Shown: piece after piece, positions 52,351-64,000 of the stretch
Layout of the letters: each line of letters begins with the position of its first letter
How positions within the stretch are numbered: the first letter of the stretch is position 1
Assembly: GCA_025057155.1 (NCBI GenBank)
Contig: JANWYD010000004.1
Coordinates: 186,001-250,000 of the forward strand
From: Chloroflexaceae bacterium
Lineage (GTDB): Bacteria; Chloroflexota; Chloroflexia; Chloroflexales; Chloroflexaceae
Direction of reading: 5' to 3'
Length of the DNA: 64,000 nt
The notes under the pieces: generated by a model
Seen by the model: only the letters and a program-made list of their open reading frames with translations
Told to the model about the DNA's origin: nothing
Databases searched by the model: none
Program-made: the position numbers and the translations under genes

Positions 52351-54438
52351 TCAAAACGGCTCCGGCGGACGGACGCGCCAGAGCATCGGGGCGATCCAGA
52401 ACCAGGCGGTGTTGGCCAGGGTAAAGGCGCCCATCAGCGTGACCAGCAGGCGCGCCGGCCATCCGCGACGCCACAGGTCCTCCACGGCCAGCGCCGCGCC
52501 CAGGGCCACCACCCAGGCAATGAACATCAGCCAGCGGGGACTGTTGGTGACGCCAGCGATGAATGGGAACACGGCGAAGACCAGGGCCACGGCGAGGCTG
52601 CCCAGGGCCAGCCAGAGCACCGCTCGTCGCGGGCCGAACCCCGTCGTGTCGCTCTGAGCGAGACGCCACAGCCGCCAGATGCCCCAGGGCATGAGCAGCA
52701 GCGGAAAGAGGCCGAAGTGGATGATGAAGCCGTTGCGCCACAGGTTCTGCCACATTAGCGCCCGATTTGCCGGTTCGCGCCCCGCCACGGCGGCCAACCC
52801 GCCCTCGCGGGCGGTTTGCCACTGGTTCAGAAACATCGGCGTGTAGGCGCTGTAGAAGAAGATTATCGCCAGCGCCCCGGCCCCGGCGACCGCCAGCGTC
52901 AGGGGCCAGCGCACGGAGCGCGCCCGGTTCGCGCGCCGGCTTGCGGCCCAGATCGCCAGCGTCAGCCCTATGACCAGGAGCGCGGTGTTGATCAAAAAGC
53001 CAAAGTGGCCGAGGAAGACCACGCTCAACAGCAAACCTATGCCCAGCGTCCACCGATGCCGCGCGGGCGGCGCCTCGCTCTGCCAGGAGGTCAGCGCCAG
53101 CGCCAGGGCGGCAATCAGCAGCAGATGGAAGAACTGGGTGTAAATGTGGGTCATGAAGGCCCACCAGGCGGTCATGAAAGTGGCGGCGGTGAAAACGTAG
53201 ATCCCGGCAGCCAGCAGCGCCGTGCGTTGCCCCGTGACGCGGGTCGCAATGACGTAGACTATCGCCGCGCTCAGAGCGTCGGCGAGGGCGGCGCCGAGTT
53301 GCAGCAGCGTGCGCGGAGGCAGTCCAATCAGCGTCAGTGGCGCGACGATGGTGTAGGGGCCCGGCGGGTAGGGAAAGTCAACGCCCCGGTTCCTGGAGAC
53401 GATGAAGATCAGCCCCCAGACCATATCGTTGAAGCGATTGTGATGGAAGCCGATATCGCCGTGCATGCTGTCGGGGTACAGCCGTCCGCCGTAGCGCAGG
53501 GCGAAGCTCAGGACAATAAACAACGTCAGCCAGCTCAGGCTCACTGCGTCCATGGGCGCGTCGGCGCGTCTGGCCAGGCAGGGCAGGGCGCGTCGCACGG
53601 TGACGGCCAGAGGATAGGCCAGCGCACAGGCGATCAGCGCCGCTCCGGCACCGAAGGCCCAGCGCGGCGGGTCAAGCAGCGCTGCCAGGGCCAGCAGCCC
53701 GCCCAGCACACCAACGGCCAGAAAGGTATGGCCGGGTGGCACTCCCCTCACCCGGTCAGGCATCGGGTAGGGCGCTCCCAGGGCGTGACGCACGCTCATC
53801 CATGCCAGCGCTGTTGCGATGAGCCAGAGGACTGACGGCGCCCAGGCAGGTGCAACGAGGCCTGCCGGCAGCGCCGTGACCGTGACCAGCCCCAGGGGTG
53901 CGCCAAGGTTCCGGGGATCATCAGGCGGGCTGAAGGTCGGGCTGTACAGGGTCAAATGGAGTGTCCCGTCGGGGAGGGTTGCCGGAGGCACGATCAGCCA
54001 GTAGCGGCCCCCGGCGGGGCGCAAAGGCAGCGTGGCCAACGTCTGGCCGCCGGTGAAAACGGTCACCTCCCGCGGTCCGGGCGGAGCCGCGACCGGCAGC
54101 AGCCTCAGCGATACCAGCAGACCCCGCCGTCCCACTCCCGGCACCTCGATGGTGGACTGTCCGGTCGTCCAGCGGAAGGCGCCATAGTCGCCGCGCTCGG
54201 CGCCGTTGAATCCGCGCAGGAAGGGCAGGTCGCTCCCAACGCCTTCTTCATGACCGGCGGCAATGCGGTAGTGGAACGGCAGGTGGGGAACCAGGAGAAA
54301 TACGAATGTCAGCGCCGCAAGGACGACGCCCAGGTACGGGTGCAGGAGACCGAGCGCCTCGGCGCGCAGCCGGGCCAGGACAGCGCTGCCGGCAGATGGG
54401 GCGGCGGCTCGGGGCGGTGCGATCTTTGGCATGCCCAT
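52351..54438 (-). CDS. polytopic membrane protein, GT-C glycosyltransferase-like
   Basis: 695 residues. A membrane segment near 40-55 (YLGVVLAALTFVFLLVPHLP) precedes an exposed beta-rich domain (about 75-200), then about ten more membrane segments. An acidic loop after a helix (YGGRLYPDSMHGDIGFHHNR) and the PYPPGPY motif resemble lipid-phosphosugar-using GT-C enzymes (GT39/83-like), but I cannot fix the family. The start ATG at 54438 could equally be the one two codons on. No close partner genes. Confidence 0.65.
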   Translation of the reverse strand: MGMPKIAPPRAAAPSAGSAVLARLRAEALGLLHPYLGVVLAALTFVFLLVPHLPFHYRIAAGHEEGVGSDLPFLRGFNGAERGDYGAFRWTTGQSTIEVPGVGRRGLLVSLRLLPVAAPPGPREVTVFTGGQTLATLPLRPAGGRYWLIVPPATLPDGTLHLTLYSPTFSPPDDPRNLGAPLGLVTVTALPAGLVAPAWAPSVLWLIATALAWMSVRHALGAPYPMPDRVRGVPPGHTFLAVGVLGGLLALAALLDPPRWAFGAGAALIACALAYPLAVTVRRALPCLARRADAPMDAVSLSWLTLFIVLSFALRYGGRLYPDSMHGDIGFHHNRFNDMVWGLIFIVSRNRGVDFPYPPGPYTIVAPLTLIGLPPRTLLQLGAALADALSAAIVYVIATRVTGQRTALLAAGIYVFTAATFMTAWWAFMTHIYTQFFHLLLIAALALALTSWQSEAPPARHRWTLGIGLLLSVVFLGHFGFLINTALLVIGLTLAIWAASRRANRARSVRWPLTLAVAGAGALAIIFFYSAYTPMFLNQWQTAREGGLAAVAGREPANRALMWQNLWRNGFIIHFGLFPLLLMPWGIWRLWRLAQSDTTGFGPRRAVLWLALGSLAVALVFAVFPFIAGVTNSPRWLMFIAWVVALGAALAVEDLWRRGWPARLLVTLMGAFTLANTAWFWIAPMLWRVRPPEPF

Positions 54439-54461
54439 AGGGCCGATTATACCCTAAATGC

Positions 54462-54490
54462 CGGAGGCCCTGCCCGCGGCAGGGCCTCCG
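54462..54490. terminator. 13-bp hairpin
   Basis: CGGAGGCCCTGCC, loop CGC, GGCAGGGCCTCCG: perfect, between the end of rpoC and the start of the next - strand gene. Likely part of the rpoBC terminator. Confidence 0.7.
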
Positions 54491-54504
54491 ACGCCCCGAC
54501 GCTG

Positions 54505-54529
54505 TAGCGCAACCCGGAGGGTTGCGCTA
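54505..54529. terminator. 11-bp hairpin, TAGCGCAACCC repeat
   Basis: TAGCGCAACCC, loop GGA, GGGTTGCGCTA, 22 bp after the rpoC stop. The same unit occurs near 40415-40438 (GCAACCGGGAGGGTTGCGCTA) and as a half at 49932-49943, so it is also a dispersed repeat. Confidence 0.75.
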
Positions 54530-54550
54530 TGGGGCAGTCACGACCAGCGA

Positions 54551-59146
<4,596 letters not shown>

Positions 59147-59266
59147 CGGGTCACTCCTCTGGCGGCGGATACGCCGCAAAGCGCGCGCAGCGCCTCGGTG
59201 ATAGTGCCACGGAGCGTTCCCGGGAAGGCGCAACCTCTGCCAACCCTCCCGCGCTTACGTCAGGAG

Positions 59267-59300
59267 AGGGTTTGGGAGCACGGTGGCGCTCCCAAACCCT
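59267..59300 (-). other. rpoB-rpoC intergenic hairpin
   Basis: AGGGTTTGGGAGC and GCTCCCAAACCCT pair perfectly (13 bp) around an 8-nt loop in the 198-bp gap. No T-run on the - strand. Possible RNA processing or attenuation site within the rpoBC message. Confidence 0.65.
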
Positions 59301-59344
59301 CCGTTCCGGCAGGGGTCGGGGCGAAGCCCGCTTGCCCCCTCATT

Positions 59345-62300
59345 TTAGAACTCGCCGCGTTCCATACCCGACAGGTTGATGCCATCGAGGGCGGCCATAT
59401 CGCCGTCAATATCTTCGGTGAGTTCCACCGGCTTCTCGTCCTCGCTGAGCACCTCGACGCTCAAGGCAAGGGATTGCAGTTCCTTGATCAGCACCTTGAA
59501 GCTCTCGGGCACGCCGGCCTCCTGGATCGGCTCACCCTTGACGATGGCCTCATAGGTCTTCACCCGGCCAACCACATCGTCGGACTTGACGGTGAGCATC
59601 TCCTGGAGGGTATAGGCGGCGCCGTAGGCCTCCAGGGCCCAGACTTCCATTTCGCCGAAGCGCTGGCCGCCGAACTGGGCCTTGCCGCCAAGTGGCTGCT
59701 GGGTGACGAGGCTGTAGGGGCCGGTCGAGCGGGCGTGGATCTTATCCTCTACCAGGTGGGCCAGTTTGAGCATGTAGGCATAACCCACGGTGACGGGATG
59801 ATCGAACTTCTCGCCGGTGCGCCCGTCGTAGAGGGTCACCTTGCCGTCTTCAGGCAGGCCGGCCTCGCGGAGCATGGCCTTGATCTGGTCCTCATGGGCG
59901 CCATCGAAAACCGGCGTGGCCACGCGGTAGCCCAGGCGAGCGGCGGCCCAGCCCAGGTGGGTTTCGAGGATCTGCCCGATATTCATACGCGAGGGCACGC
60001 CGATGGGGTTGAGAATAATATCCACCGGGCGGCCATCGGGCAGGAAGGGCATATCCTCCACCGGCAGCACGCGACTGACGACGCCCTTGTTGCCGTGGCG
60101 GCCGGCCATCTTGTCGCCAGCGCTGATCTTGCGCTTCTGGCAGAGCAGCACACGCACGGTCTGGTTGACGCCGACGGGCAGGTCGGCGCCCTCGCTGCGC
60201 GAGAAGACCTTGACATCAATCACCTTGCCGCGCACCCCGTTAGGCACCCGCAGGGAACTATCCTTGACCTCGCGGGCCTTTTCGCCGAAGATGGCACGGA
60301 GCAAGCGCTCCTCGGCGGTCAGATCGGTTTCGCCCTTGGGTGTAATCTTGCCCACGAGAATATCGTTGGGTTGCACCTCGGCGCCGATGTAGATAATCCC
60401 GCGTTCATCGAGGTTCCGCAGGCTGTCCTGGCCGACATTGGGAATATCACGGGTGATTTCCTCAGGGCCGAGCTTGGTGTCGCGGGCCTCCACCTCATAC
60501 TTCTCGATGTGGATGGAGGTAAAGATGTCCTCGCGCACCAGGCGTTCAGAGACGAGGATGGCGTCCTCGAAGTTGCCGCCCTCCCAGGGCATGTAGGCCA
60601 CCAGGACATTCTGGCCGAGGGCCAGTTCGCCGTTATCGGTGGAGGAGCTATCGGCAATCACCTCACCGGCCTCCACCCGCTGGCCGCGCACCACGGCGGG
60701 CCGCTGGTTGATGCAGGTATCCTGGTTCGAGCGCATAAACTTACGCAGACGATACTCGCGCTCGTAGCCGTCGTCCTCCCGGATCACGATGCGATCACCA
60801 GTCGCGGCGACAACCACCCCGGACTTGCGGGCCACCACCACCTGCCCGGAGTCGCGAGCGGCTCGATACTCCATGCCGGTGCCGACGATAGGCGCGTCCG
60901 GTCGCAGGAGGGGCACCGCCTGCCGCTGCATATTCGACCCCATCAGGGCGCGGTTGGCGTCGTCGTGCTCCAGGAAGGGGATCAGCGCCGTCGAGACGCT
61001 GACCACCTGCTTGGGCGACACGTCCATATAATCAATCCGTTCGACCCGCTCCTGCACAAACTTCTCGGCAAAGCGGCAGGACGCCGTCGGCTGGACGAAG
61101 CGATTATACTCATCGAGGGGCGCGTTAGCCTGGGCGACCACGAAGCGATCCTCTTCATCAGCCGAGAGATACTCGGTCTCCTGAGACACTACCGGGCGAA
61201 TGCGAATGGTTTTGATCGGCAGCTCGACGATCTTCTCGGCGAGGGCGCGATTGACCTCGGTGCCGGCTTCGGCGACAACTTCGCCCGTATCCGGATTGAC
61301 CACGTCTTCGCGCAGGATCTGACCGCGCAGCAAGCCGATGGCGATGCGCCTCGCGGTCGCATCGTCCACCCGCGAGCCTTTAGCGGCGATCAGTTCACCG
61401 GTGCGCAGATCGCGCACATCGCGCAGCAACAGGCCGCGTTCCTTCCAGACCGGCGCATTCTCGATACTGTTGTACACCTTGCGATAGGGCGTCTCCAGAA
61501 AGCCCATCTCATTGACCCGCGCGAAGGTGGACATCGTGCCGATGAGACCGATGTTCGGGCCTTCAGGGGTCTCCACCGGGCAGATGCGCCCGTAGTGGCT
61601 ATGGTGCACATCGCGCACCTCGAAGCCGGCGCGGTCGCGGGAAAGCCCGCCGGGACCAAGGGCGGACAGGCGGCGCTTATTGGTCAGTTCAGCCAGGGGA
61701 TTGGTCTGATCCATAAACTGGCTCAACTGCGAACCGCCGAAGAACTCGCGCATTGCGGCCACGACGGGGCGGATATTGATCAGGCCGTTGGGCGTGGCGC
61801 TCTCGGGGTCCTGGAGGGACATGCGTTCCTTGACCACGCGCTCGAGGCGCAACAGCCCCACGCGGAATTGCTGCTGGATGAGTTCGCCGACCGTGCGGAC
61901 GCGACGATTGCCGAGGTGGTCAATATCATCGGCGCGACCATGGCCATTGTTCAACAGGATCATCTGCTCTACGATCTTGAAGATATCGCGAGGCAGCAGG
62001 ACGCGCACGTGGAGATCGGGCGGCGTGGAGACGCCATCGCGGCGCCCGTCGCGCTCCCAGAGATTCTTATTGAGCTTGTAGCGTCCCACTTTCGCCAGGT
62101 CGTAGCGCCGCGGATTGAACAGCAGCGACTCGAGCAACGAACGGGCATTATCGAGCGTCGGCGGGTCGCCAGGGCGCAGGCGCTTATACAATTCCAGCAA
62201 CGCCTCTTTGCTATTATGCACAGGGTCCTTATCCAGGGTTGCCTGGACATAGGGGTGCTCGGGCACAGTGTCCACGTGGCGCAACAGTTCCAGGATATGC

Positions 62301-63031
62301 TCATTATGGCCGTACCGGTCGAGTTCATTATCAGGAACCCAGCGGCCATTGCCATGTTCATCGGCCTGCCAGGCCATAATAGCCCGCAGGAGGATGGTCA
62401 CGGGGATCTTGCGTTTGCGATCAACCTTGACGCTGATCACATCGCGTTTGTTCGTCTCAAACTCCAACCAGGCGCCCCGATTGGGGATCAACTTGGCCGA
62501 GTGGAGCAAGCGGCCGCTGGTCGGCTCCTTCTCGTCCTTAAAATAAACGCCGGGGGAGCGGATCAGTTGCGAGACCACAACGCGCTCGGCGCCGTTATAG
62601 ATGAACGTGCCGTTATCCGTCATCATCGGAAAATCGCCGAGAAAGATCTCCGACTCCTTGATCTCGCCGGTGCTGAGGATGCGCAACTCGACATTGACGC
62701 GCAGCGGAGCGGCATAGGTGAGATCGCGCTCACGGCACTGGAACTCATCGTAGCGCGGTTCGCCGAACTGGTAGTCCTTAAAGTGCAATTCGAGGTTCTT
62801 GCCGGTAAAGTCCGTAATGGGCGAGATCTCCTCGAAGAGTTCGCGCAGACCTTCGCGGCGGAACCACTCAAAGCTGTTGACTTGGGTCTCGATCAGGCGC
62901 GGCAACTCAATCGCGTCGTGGATGCGGGCGAAGGAGCGGCGTTCGATGCGGCGGAGGCGTCGCCCATTAACACCCTGATCAATTGGCGCGATCAGCGGCT
63001 GAAGCACCACAGACTCAATCAACGGGGGCAT
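59345..63031 (-). CDS. rpoB: DNA-directed RNA polymerase subunit beta
   Basis: 1228 residues from ATG 63031 (GAGGTGAG just upstream). All main blocks are present, including [20 protein letters not shown] (rifampicin cluster I), [39 protein letters not shown] and the C-terminal [20 protein letters not shown]. At the position matching E. coli His526 the sequence has Asn (TNKRRL), a residue linked to reduced rifampicin binding. The frame is open upstream to 63235, but that part has no ribosome site. rplJ/rplL are not upstream. Confidence 0.98.
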   Translation of the reverse strand: MPPLIESVVLQPLIAPIDQGVNGRRLRRIERRSFARIHDAIELPRLIETQVNSFEWFRREGLRELFEEISPITDFTGKNLELHFKDYQFGEPRYDEFQCRERDLTYAAPLRVNVELRILSTGEIKESEIFLGDFPMMTDNGTFIYNGAERVVVSQLIRSPGVYFKDEKEPTSGRLLHSAKLIPNRGAWLEFETNKRDVISVKVDRKRKIPVTILLRAIMAWQADEHGNGRWVPDNELDRYGHNEHILELLRHVDTVPEHPYVQATLDKDPVHNSKEALLELYKRLRPGDPPTLDNARSLLESLLFNPRRYDLAKVGRYKLNKNLWERDGRRDGVSTPPDLHVRVLLPRDIFKIVEQMILLNNGHGRADDIDHLGNRRVRTVGELIQQQFRVGLLRLERVVKERMSLQDPESATPNGLINIRPVVAAMREFFGGSQLSQFMDQTNPLAELTNKRRLSALGPGGLSRDRAGFEVRDVHHSHYGRICPVETPEGPNIGLIGTMSTFARVNEMGFLETPYRKVYNSIENAPVWKERGLLLRDVRDLRTGELIAAKGSRVDDATARRIAIGLLRGQILREDVVNPDTGEVVAEAGTEVNRALAEKIVELPIKTIRIRPVVSQETEYLSADEEDRFVVAQANAPLDEYNRFVQPTASCRFAEKFVQERVERIDYMDVSPKQVVSVSTALIPFLEHDDANRALMGSNMQRQAVPLLRPDAPIVGTGMEYRAARDSGQVVVARKSGVVVAATGDRIVIREDDGYEREYRLRKFMRSNQDTCINQRPAVVRGQRVEAGEVIADSSSTDNGELALGQNVLVAYMPWEGGNFEDAILVSERLVREDIFTSIHIEKYEVEARDTKLGPEEITRDIPNVGQDSLRNLDERGIIYIGAEVQPNDILVGKITPKGETDLTAEERLLRAIFGEKAREVKDSSLRVPNGVRGKVIDVKVFSRSEGADLPVGVNQTVRVLLCQKRKISAGDKMAGRHGNKGVVSRVLPVEDMPFLPDGRPVDIILNPIGVPSRMNIGQILETHLGWAAARLGYRVATPVFDGAHEDQIKAMLREAGLPEDGKVTLYDGRTGEKFDHPVTVGYAYMLKLAHLVEDKIHARSTGPYSLVTQQPLGGKAQFGGQRFGEMEVWALEAYGAAYTLQEMLTVKSDDVVGRVKTYEAIVKGEPIQEAGVPESFKVLIKELQSLALSVEVLSEDEKPVELTEDIDGDMAALDGINLSGMERGEF

Positions 63032-63322
63032 ACTCACCTCTTCATCAATCGTTCGTTGGCGGGCGATCATCGGGCGACAGCGTACACTCGGCGACGCTGT
63101 GGACAGGCGCGGGTAAAAAGCAGAATAGCCGGTCCTGGAGACCCCCCGACCGGGGGGCGGTCTCAGAACTGGCGTGACAATCGCAGGCGAGTTAGCGGCG
63201 CGCACCATCTGGTGCGGCGCGTGGTGAACAAGCAAAAATAGTCAATAATAATCCGTGCTGGCAGGGAGCGCTCGTCCGCCACCTTGGGGAGACACGCCCT
63301 GGCTGACCAATCGCGACAGATA

Positions 63323-63351
63323 ATGATACCACCTGCGGGGGACTTTGTCAA
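63323..63351 (-). promoter_or_regulatory. rpoB promoter
   Basis: On the - strand TTGACA (63351-63346), 17-bp spacer, TATCAT (63328-63323). Start near 63316. Confidence 0.8.
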
Positions 63352-63633
63352 TGCTAATGGTGCGGTAAACCGGTTCGCCCGTAAGCATGGTTGTATTGTA
63401 CCACAAGATTCGGGCCAGCGAGATGCGCGAATTGGATTTCGTCTCCGGCGACGGGCGGCAGGGCGATGGAGCCGCTCGCGCCAACGAATCATCCGGAGGC
63501 CGGGGCCCGTGGCCCGGAGATGGAGCATCAACCCGAGGGCAGGACAGGAGGGGCGTCTGAGGGCGCCTGACCCGTGCCGCCCTTCCTCGCAGCCGGGCGC
63601 TTTGCAAAAACATGTTTCATTCTGTGCAAGATA

Positions 63634-63662
63634 TTGACAAATCATTGCTATTAGGATAAAAT
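63634..63662 (+). promoter_or_regulatory. promoter of the MarR-family gene
   Basis: TTGACA (63634-63639), 17-bp spacer, TAAAAT (63657-63662). Start near 63669, just before the palindrome at 63674. Confidence 0.8.
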
Positions 63663-63673
63663 ACAGGAGGATT

Positions 63674-63683
63674 TAAATATTTA
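63674..63683. promoter_or_regulatory. TAAATATTTA palindrome at the start point
   Basis: A 10-bp perfect AT palindrome about 5 bp after the predicted start of the MarR gene. Autorepression by the MarR protein is a natural guess. Confidence 0.4.
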
Positions 63684-63756
63684 TTGCAAGAATAATTCAG
63701 GGACCGACGGCGCGCCGCCCGCGCCCCGCACCGGCCACCTGGGTGCAGAGGGTCCT

Positions 63757-64000
63757 ATGTACACCAAAGACGAGCGTTCGCAACACATCGCCGCGATCGA
63801 TGAACTCGTTCGCCAGCTCATCTGGCAGAGCCACAAGCAGTTGCTCCAAACCCTCAGTCGCCCTGACATTGGTCTCACCCTGCCGCAGATGGTGACGCTC
63901 TTTGCCATTCGCAACGCGGGCACCTGCCGTATGAGCGAACTGGCCGAGATCACCCAGCAATCGGCGGGCACGTTGACAGGAATCGTGGACCGTCTGATCA
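63757..64000 (+). CDS. MarR-family transcriptional regulator, N-terminal part
   Basis: 81 full codons before the window ends. Residues begin MYTKDERSQHIAAIDELVRQ, an N-terminal dimerisation helix, then LTLPQMVTLFAIRNAGTCRM and SELAEITQQSAGTLTGIVDR, the winged-helix part with the recognition helix starting QQSAGTLT. This is clearly MarR-type. ATG 63757 has GAGGG 5 bp upstream. It has its own promoter and is divergent from rpoB; its target genes would lie beyond the window. Confidence 0.88.
   Translation, partial: MYTKDERSQHIAAIDELVRQLIWQSHKQLLQTLSRPDIGLTLPQMVTLFAIRNAGTCRMSELAEITQQSAGTLTGIVDRLI

Larger units (their letters stand above)
63032..63756. other. 725-bp divergent region between rpoB and a MarR gene
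   Basis: Holds the rpoB promoter (63323-63351), the MarR-gene promoter (63634-63662) and an AT-rich patch (63620-63700) unusual for this genome. The leader of rpoB is about 285 nt. Both-strand open frames are shadows without ribosome sites. Confidence 0.7.

Noticed and set aside
52211-53164. Upstream extension of the AsnC/Lrp-domain frame
   Set aside because: It lies inside the membrane-protein gene in another frame and is Arg/Pro/Gly-rich; the domain begins exactly at ATG 52210.

Overview
The window is about 64 kb of GC-rich chromosomal DNA (roughly 65% GC by eye) with dense bacterial coding. Protein style suggests a member of the Chloroflexota, perhaps close to Roseiflexus/Chloroflexus. 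The pointers are an NifJ-type pyruvate:ferredoxin oxidoreductase next to a DHOD-like gene, RsbR-like STAS membrane proteins, PspC, a large coiled-coil insertion in RpoC, intergenic TCCAAAA heptad repeats, and LexA boxes of the Gram-positive type. This assignment is inference; no rRNA or tRNA gene was found.

Layout. 1-6902 is the end of a division and cell-wall cluster on the + strand: murC (cut by the window edge), murB, ddl, ftsQ, ftsA, ftsZ. 6903-7426 holds a consensus promoter, a strong leader hairpin and a possible 74-residue protein. 7555-8979 (-) is an ACT-domain malic enzyme. 8980-9524 holds a 164-bp MITE-like element. 9525 starts xpt, whose 3' end runs into a nearly pure G/C tract. 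10462-25026 (+) is a contractile-injection baseplate and spike module: LysM protein, hub, spike, PAAR-like tip, gp25, two large J-like baseplate proteins, a tail-I-like protein and a DUF6519-type beta-helix protein. No sheath, tube, tape measure or ATPase gene is present. 25079-29158 carries housekeeping genes: a metal-receptor protein, a metallopeptidase with a 45-residue partner, a nucleoside hydrolase and a DUF2064 transferase. 29596-34461 (+) is PFOR plus a DHOD-like protein. 34797-44187 (all -) holds an SDR, RsfS, PspC, a peptidoglycan hydrolase operon, an RNA methyltransferase, an aconitase-swivel protein, threonine synthase, a TPR protein and a STAS protein. 44188-51124 (+) holds mltG, aroE, a methyltransferase, an MFS exporter and ilvE. 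51264-63031 (all -) holds ssb, an AsnC/Lrp-type domain protein, a GT-C-like membrane protein, rpoC and rpoB. 63757 to the end (+) starts a MarR-family regulator.

Main points of interest. (1) Two sites of the form GAAC-N4-GTTC, the LexA box of Gram-positive bacteria, each sit on a near-consensus sigma-70 promoter. One controls ssb; the other controls an operon for a membrane-anchored glucosaminidase fused to an M23/LytM domain that has lost two of its three zinc ligands. This suggests an SOS-induced cell-wall or division factor. (2) The injection-system locus starts abruptly at the baseplate genes, just after a 106-nt A-free G/C tract. (3) A dispersed 19-bp palindrome, GGGGAAACCYGGTTTCCCC, occurs eight times, always between genes. 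(4) A MITE-like element has terminal inverted repeats and 11-bp flanking direct repeats. (5) Several leader or operator structures lie upstream of the 74-residue ORF, the MFS exporter, PFOR and the MarR gene.
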